64,000 bases of DNA from Nostoc sp. JL33 (GTDB taxonomy: Bacteria; Cyanobacteriota; Cyanobacteriia; Cyanobacteriales; Nostocaceae), in the NCBI RefSeq assembly GCF_017114985.1, contig NZ_JABXKP010000039.1, forward strand, positions 128,263-192,262, in the 5' to 3' direction. The notes beneath the pieces were generated by a model. It worked only from the letters and a program-made list of their open reading frames with translations. It ran no database searches and was not told the origin of the DNA. A program made the translations under genes and the position numbers. Below, one piece after another: positions 24,923 to 32,801 of the stretch; the first letter of the stretch is position 1, and each line of letters starts with the position of its first letter.

Positions 24923-25067
24923 AGAGGATGTTTTAAAAGGATCTTTTGCTTTCTTAGTTAGGACAACAATGTATTTCAATATATCGCTAAAACCTTGATT
25001 TACCGTCAAAGTTAACCTAAGTGAGAACACCAAAATTATATCTTCTGATCCTTTTAAAATATCCTCT
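24923..25067. mobile_element. 145-bp MITE-like element with 21-bp terminal inverted repeats
   Basis: AGAGGATGTTTTAAAAGGAT (24923 on, followed by C) and the complement of GATCCTTTTAAAATATCCTC plus T (25047-25067) match at 20 of 21 positions. The interior has no coding frame. The right end coincides with the last bases of the broken 3' extension of the neighbouring minus-strand gene, which suggests insertion into that gene. Confidence 0.7.
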
Positions 25068-25177
25068 CATAAATCGATTGCCTGTTGCCATTTGTCTTGC
25101 GCTTCCTACCGAACTAATAGTGAATGAGGTGAATTTTGTACAAATAAATTAGCTTCTGTTATTAGCTTTTGGGCTGA
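25067..25177 (-). pseudogene. decayed C-terminal module of the upstream membrane protein
   Basis: Reading on in frame past the TAG at 25178-25180 gives SAQKLITEANLFVQNSPHSL, then LVR, a second TAG, then EAQDKWQQAIDL and TGA at 25067-25069, at the edge of the MITE-like element. This is a diverged copy of the EAASLVQNPPHPLQVWQEAE motif inside the intact part of the gene (DNA near 25310-25400 aligns with 25075-25160). The protein therefore once had another copy of this module. Confidence 0.7.
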
Positions 25178-26440
25178 CTATAAGTTTGCTAAGGCTTTTT
25201 TTTCAATTAACACTCTTTGACTTATAGATTTATAGTTAATTCGATAGTAAGCCAATTTCTTCTTTGCTCGCTCAGAAACTGATGTTTCATTAGGAATACT
25301 ATCTAACAAGATTATTGCCTGATGCCATTTAGTTTCTGCTTCTTGCCAGACTTGTAGAGGATGCGGCGGATTTTGAACCAGAGAAGCAGCCTCCATACCG
25401 AGTTTTTCAGCAGATTTAAACTTGGCGATCGCACTTCCTTCTTGAGTTAAACTTAGACTTATCTGCTGCAATTGTGGACTTTGCTCTTTAATTTTCCAAC
25501 CACCAAAACCTAAGATTAATAAACTTGAGGCTATAAACAAAGCCGAACGTACTATTTTTTGTGTCGAAAATGGTACTATTTCTACTTGCTGGCTAATAAT
25601 TGGTTCTTTACTACTTTCCTGTTCAATCTTTTTCAAGGCTTGTTCTGCTTGTTCTCTTAAAGTGTCACCCTGAATAATTAAAGTAGCCATTTGTTCTTGT
25701 AAAAAATCACAATCATTAAGAATATCTGTCAATTCTTGAAATTTTCCATCACTCGATATAATTAATTCGTGGTCATCATCTAACCACTCTAAAACGAAGC
25801 TAGATTTACCATAAAAAGCAGACACGCCTAATAAAATATTTAATAAGCTATGGCTATTTTTGATAGTATTAAAAATATAATTTAATTTTTGCTCTAATTC
25901 TAATAGCTCATTTTGAGAATTGCTGAGTTTTTGAATTTGGCGCTCTAAAATATTAGAGTTGCTAAAGTCTAAGTTAATCTTTAAGCTTTCAGCAATTACC
26001 TGAAAGTTGGCAGTTAGGCTGAAATGATTAATATCAGAAGTTAGCTGATTGACCAACTGAACATCACTGAGAATATCAGCAGTTATTGCCTGCAAAAAAT
26101 AACCCCATTCAATCCAAGAATCAATTTTGGATTGTAAATCAGTTAATGAAATTTTAGTTTCTGAGTGGCCAAATTTTTCTGCTACAGCTGGATCTACTAA
26201 TCCCACACTAGGTATAAACAAACTAGCTATACCGATTCGAGGAAGTGTAGCGATCGCGGAATTTTTGATGTGATCAAATTTCAATTCCTGAGCAATTAAT
26301 TTTTTAATATTCCGTAGTTCTTCCTGAGCATTATTGATCAGGATAATTTGTTCGGTGATTTGATTAGAATCGCCAATAGTCAGTTTTAGGCTCTGAATCA
26401 GTGTTGGTAATTCATTCACAAGTACTTCTAGGTTAGCCAT
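25178..26440 (-). CDS. hypothetical membrane protein with C-terminal repeat-type module, shortened
   Basis: This is 420 residues. Residues of about 1-290 are a long helical, Ile/Leu/Asn-rich cytoplasmic region with coiled-coil character. One transmembrane helix lies at about 296-316 (ALFIASSLLILGFGGW), preceded by a Gln/Glu/Lys-rich stretch. After it comes a helical module (about 345-415) containing AASLVQNPPHPLQVWQEAE and WHQAIILLDSIPNETSV, a motif I recall as recurrent in cyanobacterial membrane and kinase-associated proteins. Function is unknown; a scaffold or envelope-sensing role is only a guess. The C-terminus is probably truncated, since a further module follows in frame after the stop. 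Confidence 0.75.
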   Translation of the reverse strand: MANLEVLVNELPTLIQSLKLTIGDSNQITEQIILINNAQEELRNIKKLIAQELKFDHIKNSAIATLPRIGIASLFIPSVGLVDPAVAEKFGHSETKISLTDLQSKIDSWIEWGYFLQAITADILSDVQLVNQLTSDINHFSLTANFQVIAESLKINLDFSNSNILERQIQKLSNSQNELLELEQKLNYIFNTIKNSHSLLNILLGVSAFYGKSSFVLEWLDDDHELIISSDGKFQELTDILNDCDFLQEQMATLIIQGDTLREQAEQALKKIEQESSKEPIISQQVEIVPFSTQKIVRSALFIASSLLILGFGGWKIKEQSPQLQQISLSLTQEGSAIAKFKSAEKLGMEAASLVQNPPHPLQVWQEAETKWHQAIILLDSIPNETSVSERAKKKLAYYRINYKSISQRVLIEKKALANL

Positions 26441-26648
26441 AAATACTTCTTAGGGATTTGTCGAAAGTTTATGCGAAACAATTAAAATGGCTTGAGCAAG
26501 ACCGTAACCACGCTTGTTGCATTTGAGCATCCTAGTTAAGTGACAAATCTCAGGAGCCATAAAATATATAGTTCCCGGAAATCCTGCTAAAGTAACAATT
26601 TAAGTTTTAAAATCCCAGAGAAAGACAAAATTACCCATTCACTAACGT

Positions 26649-28046
26649 ATGAATGAAGTTGATTTAGCATTTACCCCAGCGCTAGAGTTGGCGCAATTAA
26701 TTCGTCGCCGGGAAGTATCACCGCTAGAGTTGGTGGAAATATATTTAGAACGGATTGGGCAGTTGAATCCGCAATTAGGAAGTTATTTTACGGTGACGGC
26801 AGAACTAGCGATCGCAGATGCCAAAGCCAAAACAGAATTATTGACAACTACCTCAGAACAACCGCCATTTTTTGGTGTGCCGATTTCCATTAAAGACCTG
26901 AACGCTGTAGCAGGTGTTACCTGTACTTATGGTAATCCAGCATTACTAAACAATATTCCTAACTATGATGATGGGGTTGTGACCCGGATTAAGCAAGCTG
27001 GATTTACGATCCTCGGTAAAACAGCCACTTCCGAATTAGGTTCATTACCTTACAGCGAACCTACGGGTTTTCCCGCAGCCAGAAATCCGTGGAATTTAGA
27101 ATATACTCCTGGTGGTTCCAGTGGCGGGGCGGGGGCGGCGGTAGCAGCAGGATTGTGTGCGATCGCTCAAGGTTCTGATGGCGGTGGTTCAATTCGGGGG
27201 CCTGCCGCTTGTTGTGGTTTGGTGGGACTCAAACCATCCAGGGGCAGGGTGAGTAAAGCACCCGTAGGCGAACGCCTGGCTGGAATTGCCGCCAACGGCC
27301 CGATCGCCCGGACTGTCGCTGATGCTGCTGCCCTTTTGGATGCGATCTCTGGCTATGTCACAGGCGATCCTTACTGGTTGCCAGATCCCGAACCATCATT
27401 TCTCGCCGCCACTCAAACAAAACTCGGTGCTTTGCGAATTGCCTTTGACACTAACATTTCTCCTTTGGGAGAAGCTGACGCCAACTGTCAGCAAGGTGTC
27501 CGCCAAACAGTTGAGTTATTAGAACAACTCGGCCACCAAGTTGAACAGAAATCTCCAGATTTTAGCGGCTTAATTGAACCATTTCAAATCGTCTGGCAAG
27601 CTGGGGTGGCTGCGTCGGGACTTCCAGTTGAAGCCTTGCAACCAGTGAATCGCTGGCTATTTGCCCGCACAGGTTCTGTTGCCGAGTACCTGCAAGCAGT
27701 TTCTCAAATGCAGATAGTCGCACGGCAGATTGTGGCGTTTTTCGATACCGTGGATGTGCTGGTATTGCCAGTTTATCTACATTCACCGATCATGATTGGG
27801 GAATGGGCTTCGCTGAGTCCAGAAGAGACATTCCAAAATATTATTCAATGGGTTGCCCCTTGTCCGCCTGCTAATGCAACTGGACAACCTGCGATCGCAA
27901 TTCCTGTAGGCTTTGATAGTAAGGGTTTACCGATGAGTGTGCAGCTAATTGGTAAACCTGCGGCTGAAGCCACACTCATCAGCCTAGCAGCACAATTAGA
28001 AGCGGCTAACCCTTGGATTGATCATCGTCCAGCCTTGGCAATATAA
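26649..28046 (+). CDS. amidase signature family hydrolase
   Basis: This 465-residue protein has the complete Ser-cisSer-Lys triad: K82 (ISIKDL), S157 (PGGSSGG) and S181 (DGGGSIRGPAA), with the 75- and 24-residue spacings of GatA-type enzymes. It hydrolyses a carboxamide of unknown identity. It lacks any sign of being GatA itself (no gatB/gatC nearby), and the C-terminal half differs in character. AtzF- or indoleacetamide-type amidases are the closest analogies. A 62-bp piece of this gene (27888-27949) recurs downstream at 28739-28800. The gene is monocistronic. Confidence 0.9.
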   Translation: MNEVDLAFTPALELAQLIRRREVSPLELVEIYLERIGQLNPQLGSYFTVTAELAIADAKAKTELLTTTSEQPPFFGVPISIKDLNAVAGVTCTYGNPALLNNIPNYDDGVVTRIKQAGFTILGKTATSELGSLPYSEPTGFPAARNPWNLEYTPGGSSGGAGAAVAAGLCAIAQGSDGGGSIRGPAACCGLVGLKPSRGRVSKAPVGERLAGIAANGPIARTVADAAALLDAISGYVTGDPYWLPDPEPSFLAATQTKLGALRIAFDTNISPLGEADANCQQGVRQTVELLEQLGHQVEQKSPDFSGLIEPFQIVWQAGVAASGLPVEALQPVNRWLFARTGSVAEYLQAVSQMQIVARQIVAFFDTVDVLVLPVYLHSPIMIGEWASLSPEETFQNIIQWVAPCPPANATGQPAIAIPVGFDSKGLPMSVQLIGKPAAEATLISLAAQLEAANPWIDHRPALAI

Positions 28047-28203
28047 TGCCAAATTCTCAAAATGAAAACTACATATTCACTTTAGTTACTTTTCGGAACT
28101 TTATTAAGGAGCTTCATTGTGAGTAAAAGTTAAGCAGATAGAAACATTCTTGCAATAAACTGGAGTAAGATCCCATTACAGCCAGTGAACAGAGATTAAT
28201 TCT

Positions 28204-28371
28204 ATGCCTACTGCACTTTTAAAAAATGGTGAGACTGTCCAAGTCGCCCTAGAAGACTTAGAGCAGTTCATTCAAGAGAATGAAGAAAACATAGTAGTTC
28301 AGCATGTTAAGCGCCGGGGAAAGCTTAGAAGGAAGTTGGCTGAGATTGAGAACGTTACAGTTCAGCAATAG
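28204..28371 (+). CDS. small conserved-looking hypothetical protein, 55 aa
   Basis: ATG 28204 to TAG 28369-28371 reads MPTALLKNGETVQVALEDLE, then QFIQENEENIVVQHVKRRGK, and a basic RRKLAEIENVTVQQ end. It has an acidic helical middle, a basic end and no cysteine. I do not recognise the family; the start MPTALLKNGETV looks like a small regulatory or antitoxin-like beta-strand and helix. The reading frame and amino-acid composition look genuine. No partner gene follows. Confidence 0.5.
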   Translation: MPTALLKNGETVQVALEDLEQFIQENEENIVVQHVKRRGKLRRKLAEIENVTVQQ

Positions 28372-28738
28372 ATAATGACTGTGATGTTTTCATCAGTAAA
28401 CAGCCATTTCTGTTCTTCTAGCATTTCTTGGCTTTTAGCGTAAAAAATACCACACGCTTTAAAGCATTTGTAGTCTGTTTTCGGGTCTGAAAAATCTAAT
28501 ATTTTTTAGACAACATCACAAAGTGTGGTTTTTAAATCCTTTTTTTTATTGAAAGTGGATTTCCTCTAAATTTAATTAGAAAAAGTTTTGACTTGTAAAC
28601 TCTGTTTGCTAATACATTGCCTAAAAATGTAGACAAATTTCACTAATAAACGACACTATAAGCTCAACTTATCACTAATTACCTAAAGCCTTATTCTGTT
28701 GTAGCCAGCACCAGCAACGATTGAGAAGCGAAGATTAA

Positions 28739-28800
28739 CCTGCGATCGCAATTCCTGTAGGCTTTGATAGTAAGGGTTTACCCATCAGTGTGCAGCTAAT
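28739..28800. repeat. 62-bp duplicated fragment of the amidase gene
   Basis: CCTGCGATCGCAATTCCTGT, AGGCTTTGATAGTAAGGGTT and TACC/TACC..AGTGTGCAGCTAAT match 27888-27949 with two differences (CCGATGAG against CCCATCAG). It lies in the 28372-28784 gap, which otherwise shows AT-rich DNA without a gene. The copy runs into the 3' end of the next minus-strand ORF. Confidence 0.9.
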
Positions 28801-29060
28801 AAACTAGAAAGCACAAAAATATGATCAGACTCGGACTTACCAGGAAGATTTAGCTTAATTTTACTCGCTTCGTCAATGCTAGGTTCAGAAAATAAAAAAC
28901 CCGTCATGGTTGTAGGTATATCTAAGTATGATACGCCGATAAACTTAATATCTATATTCGTATTAAACTCCTTATTTTTAGGGCTACGAATTAGAAGTTG
29001 ATTGTGACTCACGTTGTACTCCCAAAACTTAAAACGGCGTTTACTAATCTGTTCATTCAT
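28785..29060 (-). CDS. hypothetical protein, 3' end replaced by amidase DNA
   Basis: This 91-residue protein is mostly beta: MNEQISKRRFKFWEYNVSHN, LLIRSP, IDIKFIGVSYLDIPTTMTGF, then IKLNLPGKSESDHIFVLSS. I recognise no named family. The last codons (Leu-Leu-Ala-Ala-His-stop) lie in the duplicated amidase fragment, so the original C-terminus was probably lost or changed when that fragment arrived. The start ATG 29060 is 11 bases after the GNAT gene stop, so the two are likely co-transcribed. Confidence 0.55.
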   Translation of the reverse strand: MNEQISKRRFKFWEYNVSHNQLLIRSPKNKEFNTNIDIKFIGVSYLDIPTTMTGFLFSEPSIDEASKIKLNLPGKSESDHIFVLSSLLAAH

Positions 29061-29071
29061 TTCTTTACCTC

Positions 29072-29611
29072 TTAAATAGAAAAACTTTCGTCGTCAAGGA
29101 TAGCGTAAAGAAAGTTGTCGTACCATCTACCTTTAATTAACTCTTTTTCCCGCAGATGACCCTCACGACGCATACCGATTTTTTCTAATACCCTTATAGA
29201 AGCAACATTCTCTGTAACACACCAAGACCAGATACGATGCATTCCCAGTCCTTCAAAGCCGAACTTTAAAATTGCCTGTGCTGCTTCTGTTGCATAACCT
29301 TGTCCCCAATATTGAGTGTTTAGTTCATACCCGATATTTGCTTCCCGCATTTCCGGGTCATTTACACGGATGCCACAATTGCCAATAAGCCGATTTTCTT
29401 CTTTGAGGACGACAGCTAACTGAAACTTTGTCCGTGGTTGCTCTTTTTGCTGATCAATAAACATCTGGATAAACTCGCAAACATCGTTCTTTGTGCGGTG
29501 CGTCCAATAGTTGTAACGCAAGTACAAAGGATCAGATTGATAGGCAAAAACCGCTTGCCAGTCTGTCTCTACAAAGTCACGCATTAGCAAGCGGTGTGTT
29601 TCTAAGATCAT
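29072..29611 (-). CDS. GNAT acetyltransferase, RimJ/RimL type
   Basis: This 179-residue single-domain GCN5-related N-acetyltransferase begins MILETHRLLMRDFVETDW. The acetyl-CoA loop is YWGQGYATEAAQAIL (about residues 100-114, motif Q/R-x-x-G-x-G/A). It ends with NVASIRVLEKIGMRREG and LREKELIKGRWYD, the hallmark of the RimJ/RimL subgroup that acetylates protein N-termini or small amines. The substrate is unknown. It probably heads a two-gene transcript with the following hypothetical. Confidence 0.85.
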   Translation of the reverse strand: MILETHRLLMRDFVETDWQAVFAYQSDPLYLRYNYWTHRTKNDVCEFIQMFIDQQKEQPRTKFQLAVVLKEENRLIGNCGIRVNDPEMREANIGYELNTQYWGQGYATEAAQAILKFGFEGLGMHRIWSWCVTENVASIRVLEKIGMRREGHLREKELIKGRWYDNFLYAILDDESFSI

Positions 29612-29719
29612 GTCTTTTATTTATGCGTTTAGTGCAGGCAATCAAAGAATTTATGCAGCTAAACAAGCCACGAAAATCTTAGGCGACTTTTACCACATCT
29701 ACTTTAGCTAGTGGAATGA

Positions 29720-30586
29720 TTAAGTTGCCCGATCAATTTTTTGCACTTCTTCATCAGATAGTTTCACATTGATAGCTTGTACTGAGTCTTCAATGCTGGA
29801 AACCTTACTAGCACCAGGAATTGGCAAAATAACAGGCGACTTGGAACGCAACCACGCCAAGACGATATTATACACCGACACGCCTTTTTCTTTAGCTAAC
29901 TGAGCGATCGCAGGAATATCTTGCAAGTCCTGATGACGACGCCTACCACCAAAGGGACTCCAAGGCAAAAAGGTCAATCCTTGCTGTTCGCAATACTTCA
30001 ACACGCCGTCATTTTCTGGCTGTCGTTGCCAAGGGCTGTATTGATTCTGCACTGAAACAATATCTACCACATCCCGCGATCGCTTAATTTGTTCAACGGA
30101 AAAATTAGAAACTCCCACAAACCGAATCAAACCAGCCTCCACTGCTTCTTTCACTGGCGCAAGGGATTCTTCAATGGTGTAATTAGTATCGGGAGAATGG
30201 TATTGCCAAACATCGATGGGTTTAGCACCACCCAACGCCTCAAAACTAACTTTAATTGTTTGGCGTAAATGTTCTGGGCTACCGTTACTTGTCCAGCTGC
30301 CATTGGGACGCATCAAACCGCCCTTAGTTGCCACAATTACTTGGCTAACATCACCTTTATAACTACTAAGTGCTTTGTGAATTAGCCGCTCGTTGTGGTG
30401 CTTATCTGACTCATCTTTGCAGTAAGAATCGGCAGTGTCAATAAATGTAATACCCAACTCCAACGCCCGATGAATAACTTGGATTGATTCCGATTCAGCA
30501 GGGCGATTAGAAATTGACATGGGCATACCACCCAAACCGATCGCACTCACAAATATATCAGTTTTTCCTAGCTGTTTGGTTTCCAT
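29720..30586 (-). CDS. aldo/keto reductase
   Basis: This 288-residue TIM-barrel oxidoreductase uses NADPH. The catalytic tetrad is complete: D50 (FIDTADSY), Y55, K88 (VATKGG) and H130 (WQYHSPD). NADPH-binding residues occur near the C-terminus, in [18 protein letters not shown] 30586 ([20 protein letters not shown]) fits the family start; the frame also permits an upstream ATG at 30613. The substrate is unknown; detoxification of aldehydes is the usual guess. It is monocistronic. Confidence 0.88.
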   Translation of the reverse strand: METKQLGKTDIFVSAIGLGGMPMSISNRPAESESIQVIHRALELGITFIDTADSYCKDESDKHHNERLIHKALSSYKGDVSQVIVATKGGLMRPNGSWTSNGSPEHLRQTIKVSFEALGGAKPIDVWQYHSPDTNYTIEESLAPVKEAVEAGLIRFVGVSNFSVEQIKRSRDVVDIVSVQNQYSPWQRQPENDGVLKYCEQQGLTFLPWSPFGGRRRHQDLQDIPAIAQLAKEKGVSVYNIVLAWLRSKSPVILPIPGASKVSSIEDSVQAINVKLSDEEVQKIDRAT

Positions 30587-30747
30587 GCTTCTAGCTATAG
30601 CTTTCTGCCCCAATTATCTATCAGTTAGCCAAATATTTTTTAGCGATTCATCATAAATCTTCCCTAGTACTTAGACTTGGTGATCAGTGAATGGTCTACA
30701 AGGGGAATACTCTACTCAGAGGTTAAAGATTCTATACACAAGTACCG

Positions 30748-31509
30748 ATGAAAATTGTAGAGGAAACCCGTACCAGATTGCAGCTAAAGCATCGACCACT
30801 CGGATATTGGTTTAGCGGGTGGTGCATTTTTACTATCTGTTTAAGCTTTTTGATTTACTGCTTAGTTTTTGATTCTGCTTCAGTTAGTCTCAGTTGTACT
30901 CGACCTTCACCAAACCAACTTAACTGTGAGTTGAAGCGGTTTAATTTGCTGGGAAGTATGGAGAAACTCAAAATATTTGATCTCCAGGAAGCATACGTTC
31001 TTACAAAGACTGGTAGCAAAGGGAGCAAAACCTATCAAGTTATGATTGTAACTCCATTTGGAGACTTTGGACTGCTGTCACATGTTAGCTATCAAGAGAA
31101 TCAGGAAATTGCCTTGAAAATCAACGTTTTTATCAACTCTGGGCAAACTTCCCTATTAGTGCAGCAGAATCAGCGAAATTATCTATTTTTCTTAAGTTTA
31201 TTTATATTGATTATTATGGCGATCGCTGCTTATTTTGCCACATCACCTGTAACTACCTGCACCTTCTATAAAAGTATTGACAAGGTATTTATCGAACGTA
31301 AAAGTCTGCGTGGCAACCAAATTATCGAGCATCAGCTAGAAAATATTCTGCGTTTTGATATCCAAGAAAAGCAATATAAATACTCTAAGCTTTATCGGGC
31401 TGTAATTGTGCTGAAATCCTTCCAGGAAATTCCAATTAATCCACAATACACTGATGAAAAGAGCATCAGATATACAATTTCTAGGATACACTCATTCCTA
31501 AAATTTTAA
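30748..31509 (+). CDS. membrane protein of unknown function with two transmembrane helices
   Basis: This is 253 residues. Helix 1 is at about 21-43 (YWFSGWCIFTICLSFLIYCLV). A periplasmic or cytoplasmic beta-rich domain with one Cys pair (SLSCTRPSPNQLNCEL) follows at about 45-140, then helix 2 at about 147-167 (LFFLSLFILIIMAIAAYFA) and a C-terminal beta-rich domain containing FYKSIDKVFIERKSL and ILRFDIQEKQ. The layout resembles small PH-domain-like membrane proteins, but I do not recognise a named family. No operon partner. Confidence 0.7.
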   Translation: MKIVEETRTRLQLKHRPLGYWFSGWCIFTICLSFLIYCLVFDSASVSLSCTRPSPNQLNCELKRFNLLGSMEKLKIFDLQEAYVLTKTGSKGSKTYQVMIVTPFGDFGLLSHVSYQENQEIALKINVFINSGQTSLLVQQNQRNYLFFLSLFILIIMAIAAYFATSPVTTCTFYKSIDKVFIERKSLRGNQIIEHQLENILRFDIQEKQYKYSKLYRAVIVLKSFQEIPINPQYTDEKSIRYTISRIHSFLKF

Positions 31510-31679
31510 CCAAAATTACCCGCAGTTTTATAAGTTCAGCTTATAATTTATCTCTATAAATCGGCTTTTGTACATTCCTGAAAAAACGGTATCACAGACT
31601 ACCATTTTTTAGCGATACCTTCTCTGCCAGTGGTTGATTACCTTTCCACTATAATTAGTGTAGCACATTGGTACACAAA

Positions 31680-31820
31680 ATGCTTGAAAAACAGTTGCAC
31701 GTTAGAGTTTCCCAAGAAGAGATGAAGGCCCTTGAGCGATATGCAAAAAAATCAAAGCGAACCAAAACAGATATCATAAGGGAGTTTCTTCGATCACTAA
31801 TAGAACAAAAGTCGTCGTAG
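31680..31820 (+). CDS. small ribbon-helix-helix (CopG-type) protein, 46 aa
   Basis: ATG 31680 to TAG 31818-31820 encodes MLEKQLHVRVSQEEMKALER, then YAKKSKRTKTDIIREFLRSL and a short tail. A strand (QLHVRVS) followed by two helices with the KTDIIREFL turn is the ribbon-helix-helix pattern of CopG/MetJ-type regulators and antitoxins; dimers bind operator DNA. No toxin gene follows on this strand, so it may be an orphan antitoxin or a small repressor. It is too short for usual ORF cut-offs. Confidence 0.6.
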   Translation: MLEKQLHVRVSQEEMKALERYAKKSKRTKTDIIREFLRSLIEQKSS

Positions 31821-31909
31821 GACGACGGGGCTTTAAACCCATTAATTCCGGTAAATAAAATAAGTAGCCTACATGATCGGCTGTTATTCTACACTTGACA
31901 TAAAGGATT

Positions 31910-32173
31910 GTGAGTGCAAAACGTCTGCCAGAAACCATTGCCCATGTCAGAATTACCCGCCAATCCTGGCAACACGGCTTCCTTGAGGGCGAAGTGAATG
32001 CGGGTGAGTTTGAGTGGCATTTCCAGTGGCATTTTCGCCGGGGAGAACTTGCCGTCAAGCCTTCCCAAGGCCGCGCCTTAATCAAAGAACCCCTCGGTCG
32101 ATTCTTGGAGCAACAAGATTACCAGCTAGAGCCTGGAGGAGATTATGCTTTTACTATTCGGGCAGAACTTTAA
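31910..32173 (+). CDS. DUF3146 family protein (cyanobacteria-specific)
   Basis: This 87-residue soluble, beta-rich protein starts MSAKRLPETIAHVRITRQSW, continues GEFEWHFQWHFRRGELAV and ends LEPGGDYAFTIRAEL. I recognise it as the small cyanobacterial DUF3146 family; function unknown. The start is GTG at 31910 with an AAAGGA ribosome site 3-8 bases before it. It converges with the YqgF-like gene across a repeat. Confidence 0.75.
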   Translation: MSAKRLPETIAHVRITRQSWQHGFLEGEVNAGEFEWHFQWHFRRGELAVKPSQGRALIKEPLGRFLEQQDYQLEPGGDYAFTIRAEL

Positions 32174-32174
32174 A

Positions 32175-32215
32175 AGTTAGGAGTTAGGAGAGACGCGATT
32201 AATCGCGTCTGTACA
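32175..32215. repeat. GTTAGGA heptamers and second copy of the 20-bp palindrome
   Basis: GTTAGGA GTTAGGA leads into AGACGCGATTAATCGCGTCT (32191-32210) and GTACA, the same unit and order-type as at 18149-18173. It lies between convergent genes. Confidence 0.9.
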
Positions 32216-32235
32216 GGAGTTAATGATCTAATTCC

Positions 32236-32691
32236 TCACTCCTGACTGCTTAGTGTTGATTCAGTGAGGCGATTTAAGTATCTTTCGATTAAGAGGATGG
32301 CAACAATGTCATCTATCGGTCTTGGTGGCTGTCGTAGACCCTGTGGCAATAGCTTTATTAGCCCTTTGGGTGGGTACATCTGCCAATAGCGATCGCGTGC
32401 TTCTAACGTTGTGTAGCGCTCATCCACTAAAATAATACTCAGGGGTTCTGTCAATTCCTGATATAATTGCTGTCTCCACTGCTTGGCTGTAGTTTGGTCG
32501 CCCATGACCATCAAGGAAATGGGAAACTTTTGACGCAGTGTCTCAATGGTAGCGATCGCCTCTTTTGCTAGCACCACCTGATGATAATGCAGTTGCCGAT
32601 CGAGTCCCATCACCGCTAAACCACACTTATCTCGACCTGGATCAAACCCCAAGATGACTGGTTGCGTTGGTGAAAATTCACGAAAAGTCAT
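32236..32691 (-). CDS. YqgF/RuvC-like resolvase-fold nuclease
   Basis: This 151-residue RNase H-fold protein shows GFDPGRDKCGLAV (first acidic residue, about position 16), VDERYTTLEAR (conserved Glu, about 89-99) and RPIDDIVAILLIERYL (C-terminal acidic pair, about 123-138). YqgF proteins process the 5' end of 16S pre-rRNA in Escherichia coli. This is the shorter cyanobacterial relative, which is distinct from canonical YqgF/RuvX and often located next to a DUF3084 gene, as here (110 bases apart). The exact substrate is unproven. Confidence 0.8.
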   Translation of the reverse strand: MTFREFSPTQPVILGFDPGRDKCGLAVMGLDRQLHYHQVVLAKEAIATIETLRQKFPISLMVMGDQTTAKQWRQQLYQELTEPLSIILVDERYTTLEARDRYWQMYPPKGLIKLLPQGLRQPPRPIDDIVAILLIERYLNRLTESTLSSQE

Positions 32692-32801
32692 AATAAATTA
32701 AAATTTAAAAATTCCAAATTAAGAAAGGCAATTACAGTAAGCATTTTAGCTGCTGTTCAAATATGCTTAAATCTTACTAATAACAGTGTGCAAAATATTT
32801 T

